A DNA stretch of 64,000 nt from Xiphydria camelus (GCA_963678675.1 OY783197.1:11528304-11592303); one strand, 5' to 3'. Positions 9,852 through 22,502 are shown, counted from the first letter of the stretch. The notes: generated from the letters alone by a model not told the origin. Numbers and translations are program-made.

Positions 9852-11860
9852 GTAGGACCTTTGATGTGGCGAAGTAGAAGCTTCAAGTTGAAGCGCTCGA
9901 CGTCTTTAGGCGACACGATGTTCATACGCGACACAATTTTACACGCGTTCTTTCTCAATTGCCAACTTGACTTGGATTTAATCCACACGTAATGCACTGG
10001 CATCGGCGCGCCTCAGGGTCTCGGCGGTTCAACGCGAAAAAATCCAATAGCTTGGTGGTGGTGTTCTTCGCGACTACCTCTTCTTCTTTTCCTTCTTCAA
10101 AAACCACGTTTTGTTGGCCGAGCAAATGGATGGGGAGCATCTCGACCGCATGGCTACGATTATGCACCGGCAACTCCATGATGTGCCACGCACTCTCCAT
10201 CGCGCTCACGTAGTGGGTATCCCCCACGCCTGGATCTCGTCCCTAACTTTTTCGGCGGGCAACTTTATTCGCGCCTGGTCTCGGCCGTTGTGGATATTCT
10301 TGTGAATATACTTGATACTCATCACCGACGCGCAATACTCTACGTTTCAATGGTAATTGAATCGTCGTAGGAGGTAGGGATTGTAGGGTACGACTATCGA
10401 ATTGTCAATGGGTACCAATCGCCCACCGTGCTTGTTGTGGTAAACGTGGCCCACACGTCGGTTGTCTCTCCGTCTATACAATGGGAACCCAGGCTTCATG
10501 TCCGTAAAATCGCTAAACGGCTTGGGAAATTTCTTCGAGCAGGTTTTCTTCTCCGTGTCCCAACATATGGACGCATCAGAATGGGGTCCATGCGTCATGT
10601 GTTTGATTACCTTGAACCATAAATCTTGGTCGTCCTCGCACCTTGGAATTTCGGCGCTAACGAATTTATTCACGTCGTCCACCGTTAATAATTTATTTTG
10701 CAGGGTAACCAAGAGATGCATATGTGGCAAACCGCGTTTTTGGAATTCAATGGTGTACACATAGGTTCTTGTCGGACCGAAGACGTTATCCAATTCGGCT
10801 AGCAATGCCACACACTTTTGGTAAAACAGTTGGCAAACAAAGGTTGGCACGTCTCCGGCTTGGGTACCGGGCAGCGTGGTCTTAAAAAATCGGGTGATCT
10901 CTGGCCAACGTGGATTGCACATCATGGTGATAAACAAATCGGGCCGGCCAATGGTTTTCGAAATCGCCATGGTGTCATGGTATAGTTGCTGCATGGCTCG
11001 AGGACTACCTTGGAAGGATGACGGTAAGATGATGGCTTTTTCCCCACCTTGAATTTATCGGCGGTATTCAACGCCGAATTGACGACGTGGTCCATCAAGT
11101 CTTGCATATGCTCGGTCCGTAGTTTATTTTGGTTGGTCCGCAAATAAAACAGGCGGTTGCTTTCAATCTTCAAATAGGCAGTGATAAGGCATATAATGTT
11201 GCGATAGACGTTGGGCCCAATATAATTGGTTCATGTCTTTTAACCTAAAGGCTAACCGGTGCCCGTAATACTGAACCGTGTCTCTTGATCGGAGTTAACG
11301 TTTTTGGGAGTTGCCATAGTGGTTGAGCCAATAATTCCACCCCGTTTGACCAGTCGGAAATAACAGTGGGAATAATAACGGATCAGCGTGCGTCGAATTG
11401 AACGACATAAAATTGGAATCGTACTCGTTTTTAGGGTATACTCGAACGTCGACTGGCCGCTCAGTGCCACCATCCTTCGACGAAATTATCGCTGCCAACT
11501 CTTGAGAGGATGATTGGTTATAAATACGGGGATGGTCGGTAGGTTTATTGTAGAAACTGAGATGGTATTCCTCTGGTCAATATTTTCCTGTTGTAGTTGG
11601 TGGAGGCTACAAAATTTTTCGGCGTACGGATTGCGATTCATGATGGGCATTAGAATATCTAGCACATCCGTTCGTTTCACCCGATTGGCTCGCACAAATA
11701 ACGCCTCGCCGTCATCAAAATTATAAATTTGGCCGAATTATGGGTTATTGCCACGGGGGGCTAAGGAAGTCGTAACTTGCAAGTTAGCTTCACCCATTAT
11801 ATGCATAAAATACGGGCCCGCGCGAACCACGAATATCAACATTTTGCGTGTCAAACGACG
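9852..11860 (-). pseudogene. Helitron Rep (HUH) domain, upstream half (broken)
   Basis: Going right to left, RAGPYFMHIMGE and TTSLAPRGNNP (~11850-11750), FDDGEALFVRANR (~11700), DVRVYPKNEYD and ADPLLFPLLFPTG (~11430-11350) form the conserved Helitron N-terminus. The replication initiator follows: FITMMCNPRWPEI (~10930), FQKRGLPHMHLLV (~10740, the HUH metal motif as HMH), and VPYNPYLLRRF (~10370). MSIKYIHKNIHNGRDQA (~10320-10270) is the catalytic tyrosine region; the family usually shows Y-x-x-K-Y, and here the second Tyr position reads Asn. Later GPT abuts the 7.7-kb insertion at 9851. Rep nicks and joins DNA in rolling-circle transposition. Several frameshifts separate the pieces. The helicase half continues at 497-2115. 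Confidence 0.9.
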
Positions 11861-11941
11861 CGAAGGCAAACAGGTTGTAAATCCGTATATTTTCTTATAT
11901 CCGAGATTTAAATTAACACAATCAAATAGTGATGTATCTGA

Positions 11942-12169
11942 TAAAAAAAAAACAAAACGTGTGGCCGCCACACGCGGAAGAAGTGAAACTTCGATACCAG
12001 TTTTTCTGAATTTGATTCCTGTGGTATTAGTTTCAATTGGCTCTATACAAGTCTTTTACAATGCTTCTTCGTAGAGCCAATTGAAACTAATACCACCGGA
12101 ATCAAATTCAGAGAAACTGGTATCGAAGTTTCACTTCTTCCGCGTGTGGCGGCCACGTTTTTTTTTATT
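11942..12169. repeat. Near-perfect hairpin, ~100-bp arms
   Basis: The left arm 11942-12045 (A-run, ACGTGTGGCCGCCACACGCGG, then ...CAATTGGCTCTA) is almost perfectly complementary to 12072-12169, with a 26-bp loop. The arms end in A/T runs. It lies just upstream of the Helitron coding start. It may be a recent foldback element or an inverted duplication. Confidence 0.8.
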
Positions 12170-12584
12170 CATTTAGAACTATTCCCACGCAATGTCGTAA
12201 TGGAAATCGTCATGAACGGTTTTTGTGCCATCCGCGGCCAGACGCACCGTCCCAGAAGTACTTACTTGCGGATGAGTGCGCCGTACCTAAAAGGTTAAAG
12301 ATTGTAAAAACCCAATGGTTGTACCTAGCGTGAAAAATTGGATTGGATTTTTTTCCGGTTTTTCCAACTTTTTTTCCGAGGGTTAACCGAGCTTGGAATA
12401 TTCGGTTGGATGGGTCTTTTCGTTTGTCTAATAATGTTTCCAACTGTTCTTACAAATAATATTGGTTCACCTCAATGAGGGCGAAAATAACGTAAAACTG
12501 AAAAAAAGTGAAACTTATTTTATTCGATAATGTAAACCACTTTCTATAACAAGAAGAGGTTGCAATCAAATGAAAAAAGAGTTA
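12170..12584. other. No gene recognised
   Basis: Moderately AT-rich sequence with a CCGTACCTAAAAGGTTAAAG phrase near 12280 that resembles TACTGTATCTAAAAGGTTAAGG near 38318. No coding signal. Confidence 0.5.
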
Positions 12585-12670
12585 ATAAAGAAAAAAAACA
12601 ACAAGAATTGAACCCACGACATCGAGACTCCCAACCCGGCAACTTGACCGTTGCGCTATCGAAGCATTGG
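12585..12670 (-). mobile_element. tRNA-like SINE head
   Basis: On the minus strand TAGCGCAACGGTC (12647-12659) resembles an RNA polymerase III A box, and GGTTCAATTCTTG (12602-12614) resembles a B box, about 35 nt apart as in tRNAs. The sequence between can form part of a tRNA-like fold but the T stem and acceptor stem pair poorly. An A/T-rich tail follows toward 12580. This argues for a tRNA-derived SINE or decayed tRNA rather than a working tRNA gene. Confidence 0.5.
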
Positions 12671-13770
12671 TGACATGATGTACGCCGATCCCGGAGACAC
12701 CTGGAATGTGTCAAAATTCTTTTCTTCGAAACAAAGGCCCACTAGCAAAAAAGCCGAAACACGTGTCTAATATTTTTCGATATACTTTCACCAAAAATTT
12801 TCTCAAGCCAAAATCGATTTGACACCTGCCGGGGTCACCTTGTTAGCTATCGGATACTTGCGTAGTCAAATACTGTTTGGCTCCCACCTCTGTTGTCCTC
12901 ATGGCGCAGTAGAGGCACAGACGGCTTCGCGCATAGTGCAGAACGCGACTATGAGTAAGAGAGAGTCGGGAAGATATACGCGTTCTCTGTCGGTCCCTAC
13001 TGGTGCAGCCATGGGTTTCATTCAGGACTGCCCCTCACCAGAAAATTAGCTGTATTATATTATATCTCCACACAGAAGGTATTCAGTGCGAAGCCGTAAA
13101 GGACTTTTTTTTAGATAATAATCTAACGAATATTAAGTTAAGAGAAAAAAATGTTTTCCCCAATGTTTAAAGTGAAAAGAATTGGTTTAAAAACTAAAAT
13201 ATTCAATATTTACATTAAGAATGCATTATTTTCTTTTCTATATTTCTCAAAATGTAGGTCTACTACTGTAGATACGATTAAAAAAAAATCACCGAAAAAG
13301 AGTAATTTTTCGATTTCTTATGAATTTTTAACGCGCAGCATGCTCCCTTAGGGGGTGCGCAGAATTTGAACGCTTTTTGCCGCTTCCCTACTGCATATAG
13401 ATAACAATTTCACAAAAACTTTTTTATTATAAATTCGATTGTTTACAATTTTTGTTTGAAGTTTTTCTTGTTATTTTTGAAAGTTAGAGATATTCGCAAA
13501 AAATCGTTTTTTTGGAATTTCAATTTCTTTCTCAACCCTCGGTATAGGAAATGATCCTTCAAAATATCAGAAAGTTGTTTTAGGGCGCAAACAGCACCTA
13601 CTGTAAAAAAATCAGCCTTTCTGTAATTATTTCCAATTCAAGACTTCAATGACTGGACTACTTATCACACGCTGTAATCTCTGCAGTAAGACCTCGGCCA
13701 TTCCTCTCTCAATTGCAAATTGGAGTCGCTGCATTCCTACATAAGAAATTCTGATCCTGGCAGCTAATAG
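12671..13770. other. No gene recognised; one transposon end
   Basis: Only short ORFs of no recognised type. At about 13652-13664 the phrase AATGACTGGACTA matches the right terminus of the palindromic element at 49573-51701, so a fragment of that family ends here. Confidence 0.4.
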
Positions 13771-14925
13771 ACGTTTTGTCATCGTTGGGATATTTTACGT
13801 TTTACAAGGAAGCCGTGCTGCTGGAAATTTCCGCCATCATGCGCCAAGGAATTACAATCAACTCAAATGCATTCTCACAACTTGTATTTGATAATGCGGA
13901 CTTCAACACTAGCACTCTAGATGGGCTAAACACTTTTCATGCTATGGGAGGTATTCGCTGTGTAACTCCCAAGAGTACCATTGCTCCAGAACAGAGAATT
14001 CAACGTCTCCCCAGAATGCCATTAGCCAAAGTTGTAAAAGAGTTTGGGTCCATTTCATTGATTGCTTTTCACAGAAAGAAGGAGCCAGGTTTAAAAGTGA
14101 TAACAGCAGCAAATTTGGAAAGCATCAACCGTGTGTCTACCGAAGTGGTACCTTCAGCGGCGGATTTTTTGTGGCTCTACGGAAAGTGGGCGAAATTCCC
14201 TGCTATACCCGGGTGAAAAGGATTCATGGAGACAGCAATTGTTAAGGAGCCTTTCTCCAGATCACAGGTTTTATGCCTCCCGTTCATAAACGCTCCACCT
14301 AGTGAGTATGATACTGTCTTCACTGCTCTCCTGTCGGCATCAAAGAAATGCGAATCCCTCAATCAGCGCACTTGCATCGTTTCGTTCGATCAGCCGCTTT
14401 ATATGAAAGCTCGAGAAATTATCTCCAACTGCGATCAACAAGATTTGAGCAACGTCGTCGTGAGACTCAGAGGATTCACTTATTAATGTATTTCCACGGG
14501 AAAATTTCCACGGGAAAAATCCGTGGAAAAAATGCTGGCAGGACACGCATACGCTCGCGCAGTGAGAGCTCATATATTGACTCACCTTACTTTGGCAAAT
14601 ATCATATTTCAGTCGATAGATTTCAACGAAGATGAGCGTGCTGCAATGGACATTGTGCTGAACGACTTGGATAAGACTGTAATTCTGAAAGTGCACGAAC
14701 AAGACTTCTAGGAAATTGTCGCAGGGAATTTCAGACATCTGCGAAAACTTAAATATAATGGCCCTACTGCAAAACTGTGGATGCAGTGTTTTAAGATGGT
14801 AACTCTGATGAAGTAGTTCATTGAAGCGGAACGAATGGGCAAGTGGCAACTTCATCTTGATACTGTCCAGAAAATGCTTCCCCTCTTCCACGCAAGCGGC
14901 CATTTCGCCTACTCGCCTAAAATTT
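13771..14925 (+). pseudogene. Transposon-associated protein of unknown function (broken)
   Basis: Conserved phrases in order are QLVFDNADFNTSTLDGLNTF (~13890), HAMGGIRCVTP, FLWLYGKWAKFP (~14170), WNGFMETAIVKEPFS (~14215), VLCLPFINAPPSEYDTVFTA (~14270), CIVSFDQPLYMKAREI (~14370), SNVVVRL (~14450), EKMLAGHAYARAVRAHILTH (~14528), and AERMGKWQLHLDTVQKMLPLFHASGHF (~14830). I recognise this as a family that is repeated in many arthropod and cnidarian genomes and is associated with mobile elements, but its biochemical role is unknown to me. Damage: a frameshift near 14216, loss of one base near 14478 followed by a short deletion replaced by duplicated CCACGGGAAAA, a stop near 14710 and one near 14813. 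It ends at a TTAA MITE. Confidence 0.65.
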
Positions 14926-14931
14926 GCTTAA

Positions 14932-15114
14932 CCCATTTGCATCAAAATGCGAAGATATATCCGCACACGGCGACTGGGCGTTATCGCCAAGCGCGAAATA
15001 TTCCGCGAGGAGAAAGTGAAAGGACAGGGTGAAAGTAATGGAAGGATCGAACGTCCTTGAAATCGCATGATGTGAAGCGATAGTACGCCAAAGTAGACGC
15101 ATGATGCAAATGGG
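14932..15114. mobile_element. TTAA-flanked MITE (CCCATTTGCATCA ends)
   Basis: TTAA at 14928-14931 and 15115-15118 flanks inverted ends CCCATTTGCATCA...TGATGCAAATGGG. A TTAA target and a terminal C run are typical of piggyBac-mobilised MITEs. It interrupts or terminates the unknown transposon ORF. Confidence 0.75.
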
Positions 15115-15118
15115 TTAA

Positions 15119-16475
15119 GCTAACTTTGAAACTATTTGTTTGAGAAAGAAGTTTTAAACAAAACTTTTAGAGAATTTTATCCTCTACGATTTTCATAATA
15201 ACTACCTTTTACCTAGGAGGCGCTGAAAAGAAGATAATGCAAAAAACCTGATTTTTACGCCATTTTGCTAATATGGCTGCATTGCTATCATCGCTATGAT
15301 TCTGCAAATTTACTACATTGTTCAGCATGTAAAACTGAGCTAAACTACCAAATTTCAAAACTCCCTTATTTTTTAGGGTAAACCTCCCTATTGCCTGAAC
15401 TAAGGGTTTGAGCTCCGAACAAGAGCGCCACAACCGACGTGACGTAACGCGACGCGGCACGGTGCCTCACTGATCACGTCACATGGTAGCAAAAATGATC
15501 ATACAATCGTACAATGCGCGCTACAGACTACTGCAGATAATTCTGCAAAAGTTCATCGTGCAGTACAATGAATTAAATATTGGTACTTGATATTTTGCAA
15601 GATATGATCGGATGTTGAAGTTTTTCTATCAGTGAATGCAGCTCCTTGTTATCCTTTATTACCTAACAAAATTTACATTTATTGATAAACATCCAAAGCA
15701 CTAAAAGTTTGTAAAATATACAAAGTGGAACGTGAATCGTATTATATAATAACGTGGAAAGGTTCTGTTTTGAAGAACTTACTTGGTAGAACTCAAAGAG
15801 CAAGGGATATACAACAATCAATCCTCATATGTCAAAGATTACGTCAGTAGGGACATTTCTCTTCGTACTTTATAGCCTGGTTTGTATTAGCCGGGCTATA
15901 TACCGATCGGGTACATTATCCTGGAGTAGCCCAGTTTGTACTAAGAGGGCTTCCGATTGGACATACCATCTCAAAGTTACCCGGTTTATGCTGGCCGGGT
16001 CCCCAAACGGGTTCACAAAGTCGAGTTCGCTCACTTATTCCTAGTCTGAGGCTAACCAGGAATCGGGATCGCCCGGTTCAATTTCTACTAGAATATTATA
16101 CTACTCAAATAGAAAAGCGTGCAGAGTAGAAAAGTGGCTACAGTTGCCGACAGACCCTGCAGTTACTTTTCCGGTTGGTTGCTGGTCGCTTGTTTCCATA
16201 ACAAAAGAAAAAGAATAATTCCGCATCATATTGGCAGCATACCTTGTACAGCAAACCAACGACAAACACGCGGAACAAATGAAAAGTGACGTGATGGCAA
16301 ATGACGTACATCCAATGTTCGACATGTTTCAAATGTCGACACAAAAGCAGCAAACGAGCATCATGCCTTGCTGTGCTCAGGATGTCCGCACAGCACTGCA
16401 AAACTGTGGACGTATCTTAGCAGCCTATTGCTGTTCGCATGTGATCGTTTGTCTTCAATTTTCTACCTAGGTAGT
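15119..16475. other. No gene recognised
   Basis: AT-rich DNA. Between 15865 and 16080 there is a GC-richer patch in which variants of (G/A)CCCGGTT(T/C) and CCGGGC recur in both orientations (for example TAGCCGGGCTA, ACCCGGTTTATGC, GCCCGGTTCA). Short ORFs on both strands around 16100-16470 show no known domain. Confidence 0.4.
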
Positions 16476-16725
16476 AATTCGACTGCCCAGGATAACAATG
16501 TTCTAACTCCGTTTACATAAATTTCACAGTAGTGGGCAAATCAGAAGAGAAATTTACAACTGCTATAATATATAAAACAATATATCAACGTAAACCTTCT
16601 TTGTACACAAAAGTAATGTACAGTATTATTTGGAAAATCTGTAACAGTTAGATAAAATTAGGAGTTAGCTCTTTCACTTTGATAAAATGTGGAGTTAGAA
16701 CATTATTATTCTGGGCAGTCGAATT
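16476..16725. mobile_element. Foldback MITE (AATTCGACTGCCCAG ends)
   Basis: AATTCGACTGCCCAGGATAA at the left is complementary to the right end CTGGGCAGTCGAATT, and AACAATGTTCTAACTCC pairs with GGAGTTAGAACATT. Element length is 250 bp. The phrase TGGAGTTAG... is partly duplicated near the right arm. Confidence 0.7.
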
Positions 16726-19720
16726 GAATTTAACAAAAATGAATAATTATCAAGTTTGAACTTGCTTATAAGAACGGTGGTCGATAGAAAAGAGAATATA
16801 GGAGAGTGAGGGTTATCCACGGAGTACAAGATAAACACAAATAATTCTACAATATATCGGCAGAATATGATTAATGTTTAATTTATCATCAATACTAAAT
16901 ATGATATATGAATGAACAATGATATACGACATTATACCATCGATTCATTTGAATCGGATATTTACAAAACCTATAGTTCGTGCTTTTAACAGCACAAAAT
17001 CCAGACACGCACTAGAGGACGTTATGAAAATAAATTATGTACACCTATGAGTGCGTGTATTTCTAATGATGTCTATTTAAGTATCTAAATTTACATAAAT
17101 TAATTTAAATAATATAATATTTTGGAGTTTCTTTATACGGGGTTGGCCGCTACAGAGATTTGTATCGGGTGTGGCTGAATGTTTCAATTCAAGCTTGTCC
17201 AATCCAACAACAAATCGAAAAAATAATAATTACCCTAATTCAAATTAAGCGTTGTCGGTAGGACTGTGTCGGTAGGCTAGTTCGAATTAGGGCAATTATC
17301 ATTCTGTCAATTATATTCAAGTATTTTGTCAAGTACATATTGTAGAATTCAACCATGCCGAGTATAAATCTCTGGAGAGGCCAACCCTGTAACTTATATT
17401 ATATATCGTATATTAAACAGGATATACCAGTACCTTCTTTAAAAATGGGAGCATGGTTGCTACGATTAGTCAAGTCAGCCAACAAATAAAACATCGGCTT
17501 CAAAGCATGACATTTGGCAACTAGGTAATATGTAAAGGGAAGAGAGAGCTCACTTTGCTATAGTCAATGCGACATTTTTAGCCAGAACGTTCGATTAAGA
17601 TCTATTCATTTTCTGAAGGGGTACTGATAAATTCTGTAAATACAGAGGATATCTTCATAATATATCAGTCCATTTTTGCTTGAAAGCAGTTTACCGTTTC
17701 AAGTAACCACGAAGTGATTCTCCTACTACCGGACGTTCCAAACAGCGACTGTAAGGTGACTGTACTGTCTCAATGATATGCATGTATTTAACAATAGCAA
17801 GGCTACCCAATTGCTCTCATCAAATATTTGAGATATATAGAATTAATTCTTTTGAATAACGTTTGTAGAAAAACGAAGGAATTAGTGTAGCGTAAATACA
17901 TTTACGAAAAATAGTAATTTTCTGGAAATGGGTTATTCTGTTTTATGTTTAACGATACTTACTATACTATTCCTTTGGACTGAGATCAAGGCGAGTGAAC
18001 TCTTTTTAAGCCCACCTTTTAGGAATGGATCTAGTGGCAACTTTGACTGCTCGGAATCTGTCGCTGTGTGATATCAACGCCCGATGTAAGACTTTTTAAA
18101 TTTCCGTGTATAAATAAATCTACAGAGTTATAACGAGAATAAGGCGCATGAAAATATACCAGGAATAGATACTGACTTGTGTGTATATTATCAATTAGAT
18201 GAGACTATATGTATATAATGTGGGTATACAACATTTACTACAGTAACAGCATACAGCATATCGCATATGCCTCATTCTCACTCTGATTCTACACATATGT
18301 ATATGTACTTATCATAGTCTCATGGTATAATATGGCTTTTCATGAAAAGCCTAGACATCTCATGAAATCCCGGAAGTTAGTTTAAAATCCACGTAATACA
18401 CGATCGGGTTAGGCTTTCCGTGAAGTGCCTCATCTATTTAAGGGCTCTAAATAGATTTAGATTAGGTTTATTTAGATCGAGTGATGAAATTTGCCATAGG
18501 AATTACATAAGTGTGGAAGAGAACTGTAGATGGAAATTATAATGGATACACATAAGGGCGTGTTTATCGGATATTCAAATCAGCCAAGGAAGTTCACCAA
18601 TGACAGGGATATATGCGACAGAGAAACTCTTATACGAGGTTCAACCAAAACGTTACGGAACTGTTGTTATTTCTTGGCACGTAATACTATTTACGAACAG
18701 TGCCCACGTATGGGGGTACCTTCAGATGCCACCCTAGACGTGCGGCAAGCAGCAATATTACTGACAAAAGTTCATTACAAGTCTTTTTAAGTGGGCTCAA
18801 TGCTTCACAAACGACCAAAGAAAGCCGAAATATTAAGCTAATTATGTTTTCTTCTTATCTCTACTGATTGTACATAAGTCATTTATTCCAAATAACTAAG
18901 GGGTCGATAAAGAAAATTATTTGAGTACATTGTCTCGTTTGAAGAAGTGAGTCATATGTGGATTCCTTAAATTTCTTTGAAATGGGTGGATTCTGTATAA
19001 AGGCAATGCACTTACTAATTCCACGATAATTATTACATTAATGAAGTTTTAACCCATAATTAAACTACAGTCTTTCAACATTCTTTATACATCCCTGATT
19101 CGAAACGTTATAACTTTTTTCTTTCTTCAAAAATGAATGAACCTATGAACGACTATCATGTTGAGTCTATTATGATCATCATACGGCTGTCAAAATTGCC
19201 ATGTCTAAGGCAATAAAAGTTCTGCTAAAGTGTTTTTCGCTGAAGGTTAACAGGAAAGGTTAATATTTTACGAGAAACAGGCTGAGGAAGGGGCATTATT
19301 GTAAGGGATTAGGAGCATAAATAAATATATATATAATTAATCGGTACGCTTTTTGTAAAAAAAATCCCATTACTCTCTAGCCAGTCCTCATACACTTACT
19401 GGGATTGCATCGGCGTCCTTATTTTCTTACTTGTACACAATCGATATATTAAATTTTTACACTCTCTGACCCTAAATGCAGAATGAAAACAATCTTCTAC
19501 GATATAGAATGTATAATATGCAGTGCTGCAGATAATAACCTTATGGTCGGACTCTAGAGTTCTAGCTGTAGGTAGAGACAACTGTTGGAGAACATAAATT
19601 TCTAATTACTTTAATCGAATTAAATTTTATTAAATTAAACTAAGCTAAGCTAAGCTGGTGCTATATTTTAGATGACTCTAAATGTAATAAATAATATATA
19701 GATATAACTTATATTCATTC
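16726..19720. other. AT-rich intergenic DNA, no gene recognised
   Basis: Nothing coding was recognised. A short imperfect inverted repeat lies at about 17231-17300 (TTACCCTAATTC...GAATTAGGGCAAT). The composition is unlike the TE-packed flanks and looks like unique insect intergenic sequence. Confidence 0.45.
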
Positions 19721-19721
19721 G

Positions 19722-19830
19722 GGAACCCACGTATTCATCGTAAAATGCCGATTCTTTTGTGAATTGCCCGCCGACGATCTGTTACACCGTTCTTGAGTAA
19801 ATAAATTTTGAAATTCAATCAAATGTTCCA
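19722..19830 (-). repeat. Inverted copy of the 23660-23800 segment
   Basis: The reverse complement of 19722-19790 matches 23698-23765 over about 70 bp with few changes (core CAGATCGTCG, TTCACAAAAG, TTTTACGA, GTTCCC). One frame of both copies encodes a similar peptide around GQ(F/C)TKESAFYD, but this copy has an in-frame stop just before. Confidence 0.55.
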
Positions 19831-20247
19831 GCATAGAACAGTTTCCATGAATTATTCACGGAGAAAAAAATTCGCAGTGACACCACATTTTTTTCTAACT
19901 ATTGCAAAACTGAATTACTCTGAAATAACGTAACAGTTTTTTGGCAGAAACTTTATTGCTAACACAGCAATGTACATTTGCTGAATTATTTGTTACAGCA
20001 AAGAATTGTTTTGCTGTTCTAACTAATAAATTTTACTTCGCGTTGTAAAAAATATTAAATTCGTTGTTAATAATATTCATAATAGTAGTGAAAAATTGTA
20101 CCAGGGGTAGCCAATCTGAATAACTTTGAGAAATGACGTAATAAAACTTTTCCACAGACAGCAACATGTATTTCCTGTATTCGCACAAGATATACCTTAA
20201 CTGCAATAACCTTTACACATACACCTTATTATTTGGACTTATATATA

Positions 20248-20815
20248 CAGGGTGTTCGAAAAAAACACCGACACAGAAATAGGGGTGATAGGTTACGTCA
20301 TTACAAGTATTTTGATATAAGGGACCTATACCCGCAAGCGCCCCCTTCTGGAGATATCAACTTTTCAAGTTTATAACGACCGAGGTTGATCAAAGTAGAA
20401 TAATATTGAGTTTTTTATCTACCTGTACAATTGAAAAACAAATGAAAACTCCTTGTATCCGCATCATCTTCGAAAAGTACAAGGACTTGAGCCAAGCGGT
20501 TATCCTTTCCGCAAGCAGTTTGCGCAGTGGCACATCTATCCAGAATCGTTTCCGATGTTGCATGGACATGGGTGGCCGTCATTTTGAGCATTTGCTGTAG
20601 TACATTGTTTTTGTATCTCGTAAAATTAAATATTCGTTACCATCTTGATACGTTTCTTATTATTCTACTTTGATCAACCTCGGTCGTTATAAACTTGAAA
20701 AGGTGATATCTCCAGAAGGGGGCGCTTGCGGGTATGGGTCCCTTATATCAAAATACTTGTAATGACGTAACCTATCACCCCTATTTCTGTGTCGGTGTTT
20801 TTTCCGAACACCCTG
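20248..20815. mobile_element. Foldback element with CAGGGTGTTC ends (568 bp)
   Basis: CAGGGTGTTCGAAAAAAACA at the left pairs with the right terminus ending GAACACCCTG, flanked by TA on both sides. The arms extend about 190 bp (TAGGGGTGATAGGTTACGTC...), with a small unique centre at 20430-20620. Confidence 0.85.
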
Positions 20816-20817
20816 TA

Positions 20818-21758
20818 TACCTATGTCTTACATACTTAAATGAAGAACGCCTGCAAACTGCCACGTAAAAACGCTTATGCACAATAACATCGCTACCTCG
20901 CACATATCGTGATGAGAAAAATGTGGAACTTGTATATATGTATAATATATCAGTCAAATGCTAGTTGGATCACTTGCGAGAAAGTTGAGGTGAGCGTCTC
21001 TATCCGGGTAGTATTGTACCGATATACCCAATAACCTCATATTATTATAGCTAAAAAACTACCGTATCTTCAGTACATTTTGAAGAACGAGTGTCTCTTT
21101 ATTTGGTGCAATGTGAACACATTTTTTCTAGCAATTATATATATACATGGAAATAGCAAAAATTTGATTCCTAACTGCAACAAGTTTTACTAGCGACAAC
21201 AATTCTATGGCTACTATTTTTGTTGTTGTAACAGTTACATATTTTCTGCTATTTCCGCAAACGTATTTGCTCATCTAGCAAATCTTTTTACTAAAATAAA
21301 CTCAGTTACGGTTCGCGGAGGAATTTCAGTCATCTTATAAATTATATTTATTGTTGCTGTAATTAATGTTATTGCGGTAGCAAGATTTTTTAACAGTTAT
21401 ATAATTTGTTGAAGTAGCAAAAAATTGTACCCTCGGCTGTAATAATTTTTACTAGCAATTGCAATTCTATATTACTGCTTTATTTTCGTTGAAACAGGTC
21501 CATTTTTCTGTTATTTCTGCAAATTTATTTGCGGATTTAGCAAATATTTTTACTAGAATACATTTTGCTAAAGATACAGCTATATTTGATACAATTACAA
21601 AAATATTTGCCGTCATAACACTTATTCTTGCAATCATAACAAAAATTTGTGAGCAAATCTTAAACTTGCTGGGAGTGCAAAACTGTTTTTTCCATATTGG
21701 TCATTCCATTTCACATTTTAGTTCAAATAAAAAGAAGTGACGATTTTGTATCTACCTT
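20818..21758. other. AT-rich intergenic DNA, no gene recognised
   Basis: Between 21120 and 21740 a loose ~240-bp phrase repeats twice (GCAA..ATTTGATTCCTAACTGCAACAAG and AGCAAAAAATTGTACCCTCG..., each followed by TTTTTACTAGCAA and TTTTTCTGCTATTTC-like words), suggesting an old tandem duplication. No supported ORF. Confidence 0.4.
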
Positions 21759-22500
21759 AAGTGGTTACCCAACCTTGATATTTTTAAGAAATCAAAAAAT
21801 TTTTTTTTGCTGAAAATACTCTCTATGGTACCTATACAAAATTATATACCGTTAGTTAGAAATCCACATCTAAAGTGAAAGAGCAATTTTTGAAGTGTAG
21901 AAACAGACGTGCATAAGCGCGCTAATGTTCTCGCGAAACTTTAAACGCGTTTTTCTCAAAACTACATTTTAAAAATCGGTGGGCACTCTAGCGCCGCCAA
22001 TTTTCAATCAATCATCTTGATTCGTTTTTTTAATTTATCCGTTATATGTTTATCTAGCGAAATATATACGTACGGTTTTTTCAAAGTACTGATATTTGTG
22101 TTTTTTATGCCACATTAATTAACGAAATTTAGGGCAAAATATGTATCTTTCCTTTCAAATCGATGCCATTTTGTGAAAAATGCATATTTTTGAAAACGGC
22201 TACGTATTTCGCTAGCTTTTGAGCTACAGAAACTAATTCTTTTTCGTTCATTGTTCTAACTTAAACCTGGACTAAGTTATCGTGCCCACCGCACGATCAT
22301 CGATTTTCGCAACGCTCCAATAAATCGCCTTTAAAGCTGACATTACTATAAATAAAAAAAAATACAAACAAAACTTTTTGTAGTTCAATAGTAGTATAAT
22401 ACCTTACTGTACTTTAATTTGGATAAAAACGTTTCAATTCTTCAGAAAAAATTCTTGAAGAACCGTAATTTTTGGGTGGGTCAAGGTGGTGTAACCCCTT
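21759..22500. mobile_element. MITE with AAG(T/G)GGTTAC-type ends (742 bp)
   Basis: The left end AAGTGGTTACCCAACCTTGA is partly complementary to the right end TCAAGGTGGTGTAACCCCTT. The right end resembles the ends of the Mutator-like element at 6413-9496 (AAGGGGTAAGGCCACC). No ORF. Confidence 0.5.
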
Positions 22501-22502
22501 AA

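Noticed and set aside
12585..12670. Functional tRNA gene
   Set aside because: A- and B-box-like sequences are present, but T and acceptor stems pair poorly and an A/T tail follows; SINE is more likely.
15829..16470. Small host genes around 15.8-16.5 kb
   Set aside because: Short ORFs on both strands overlap, lack domains and splice support.
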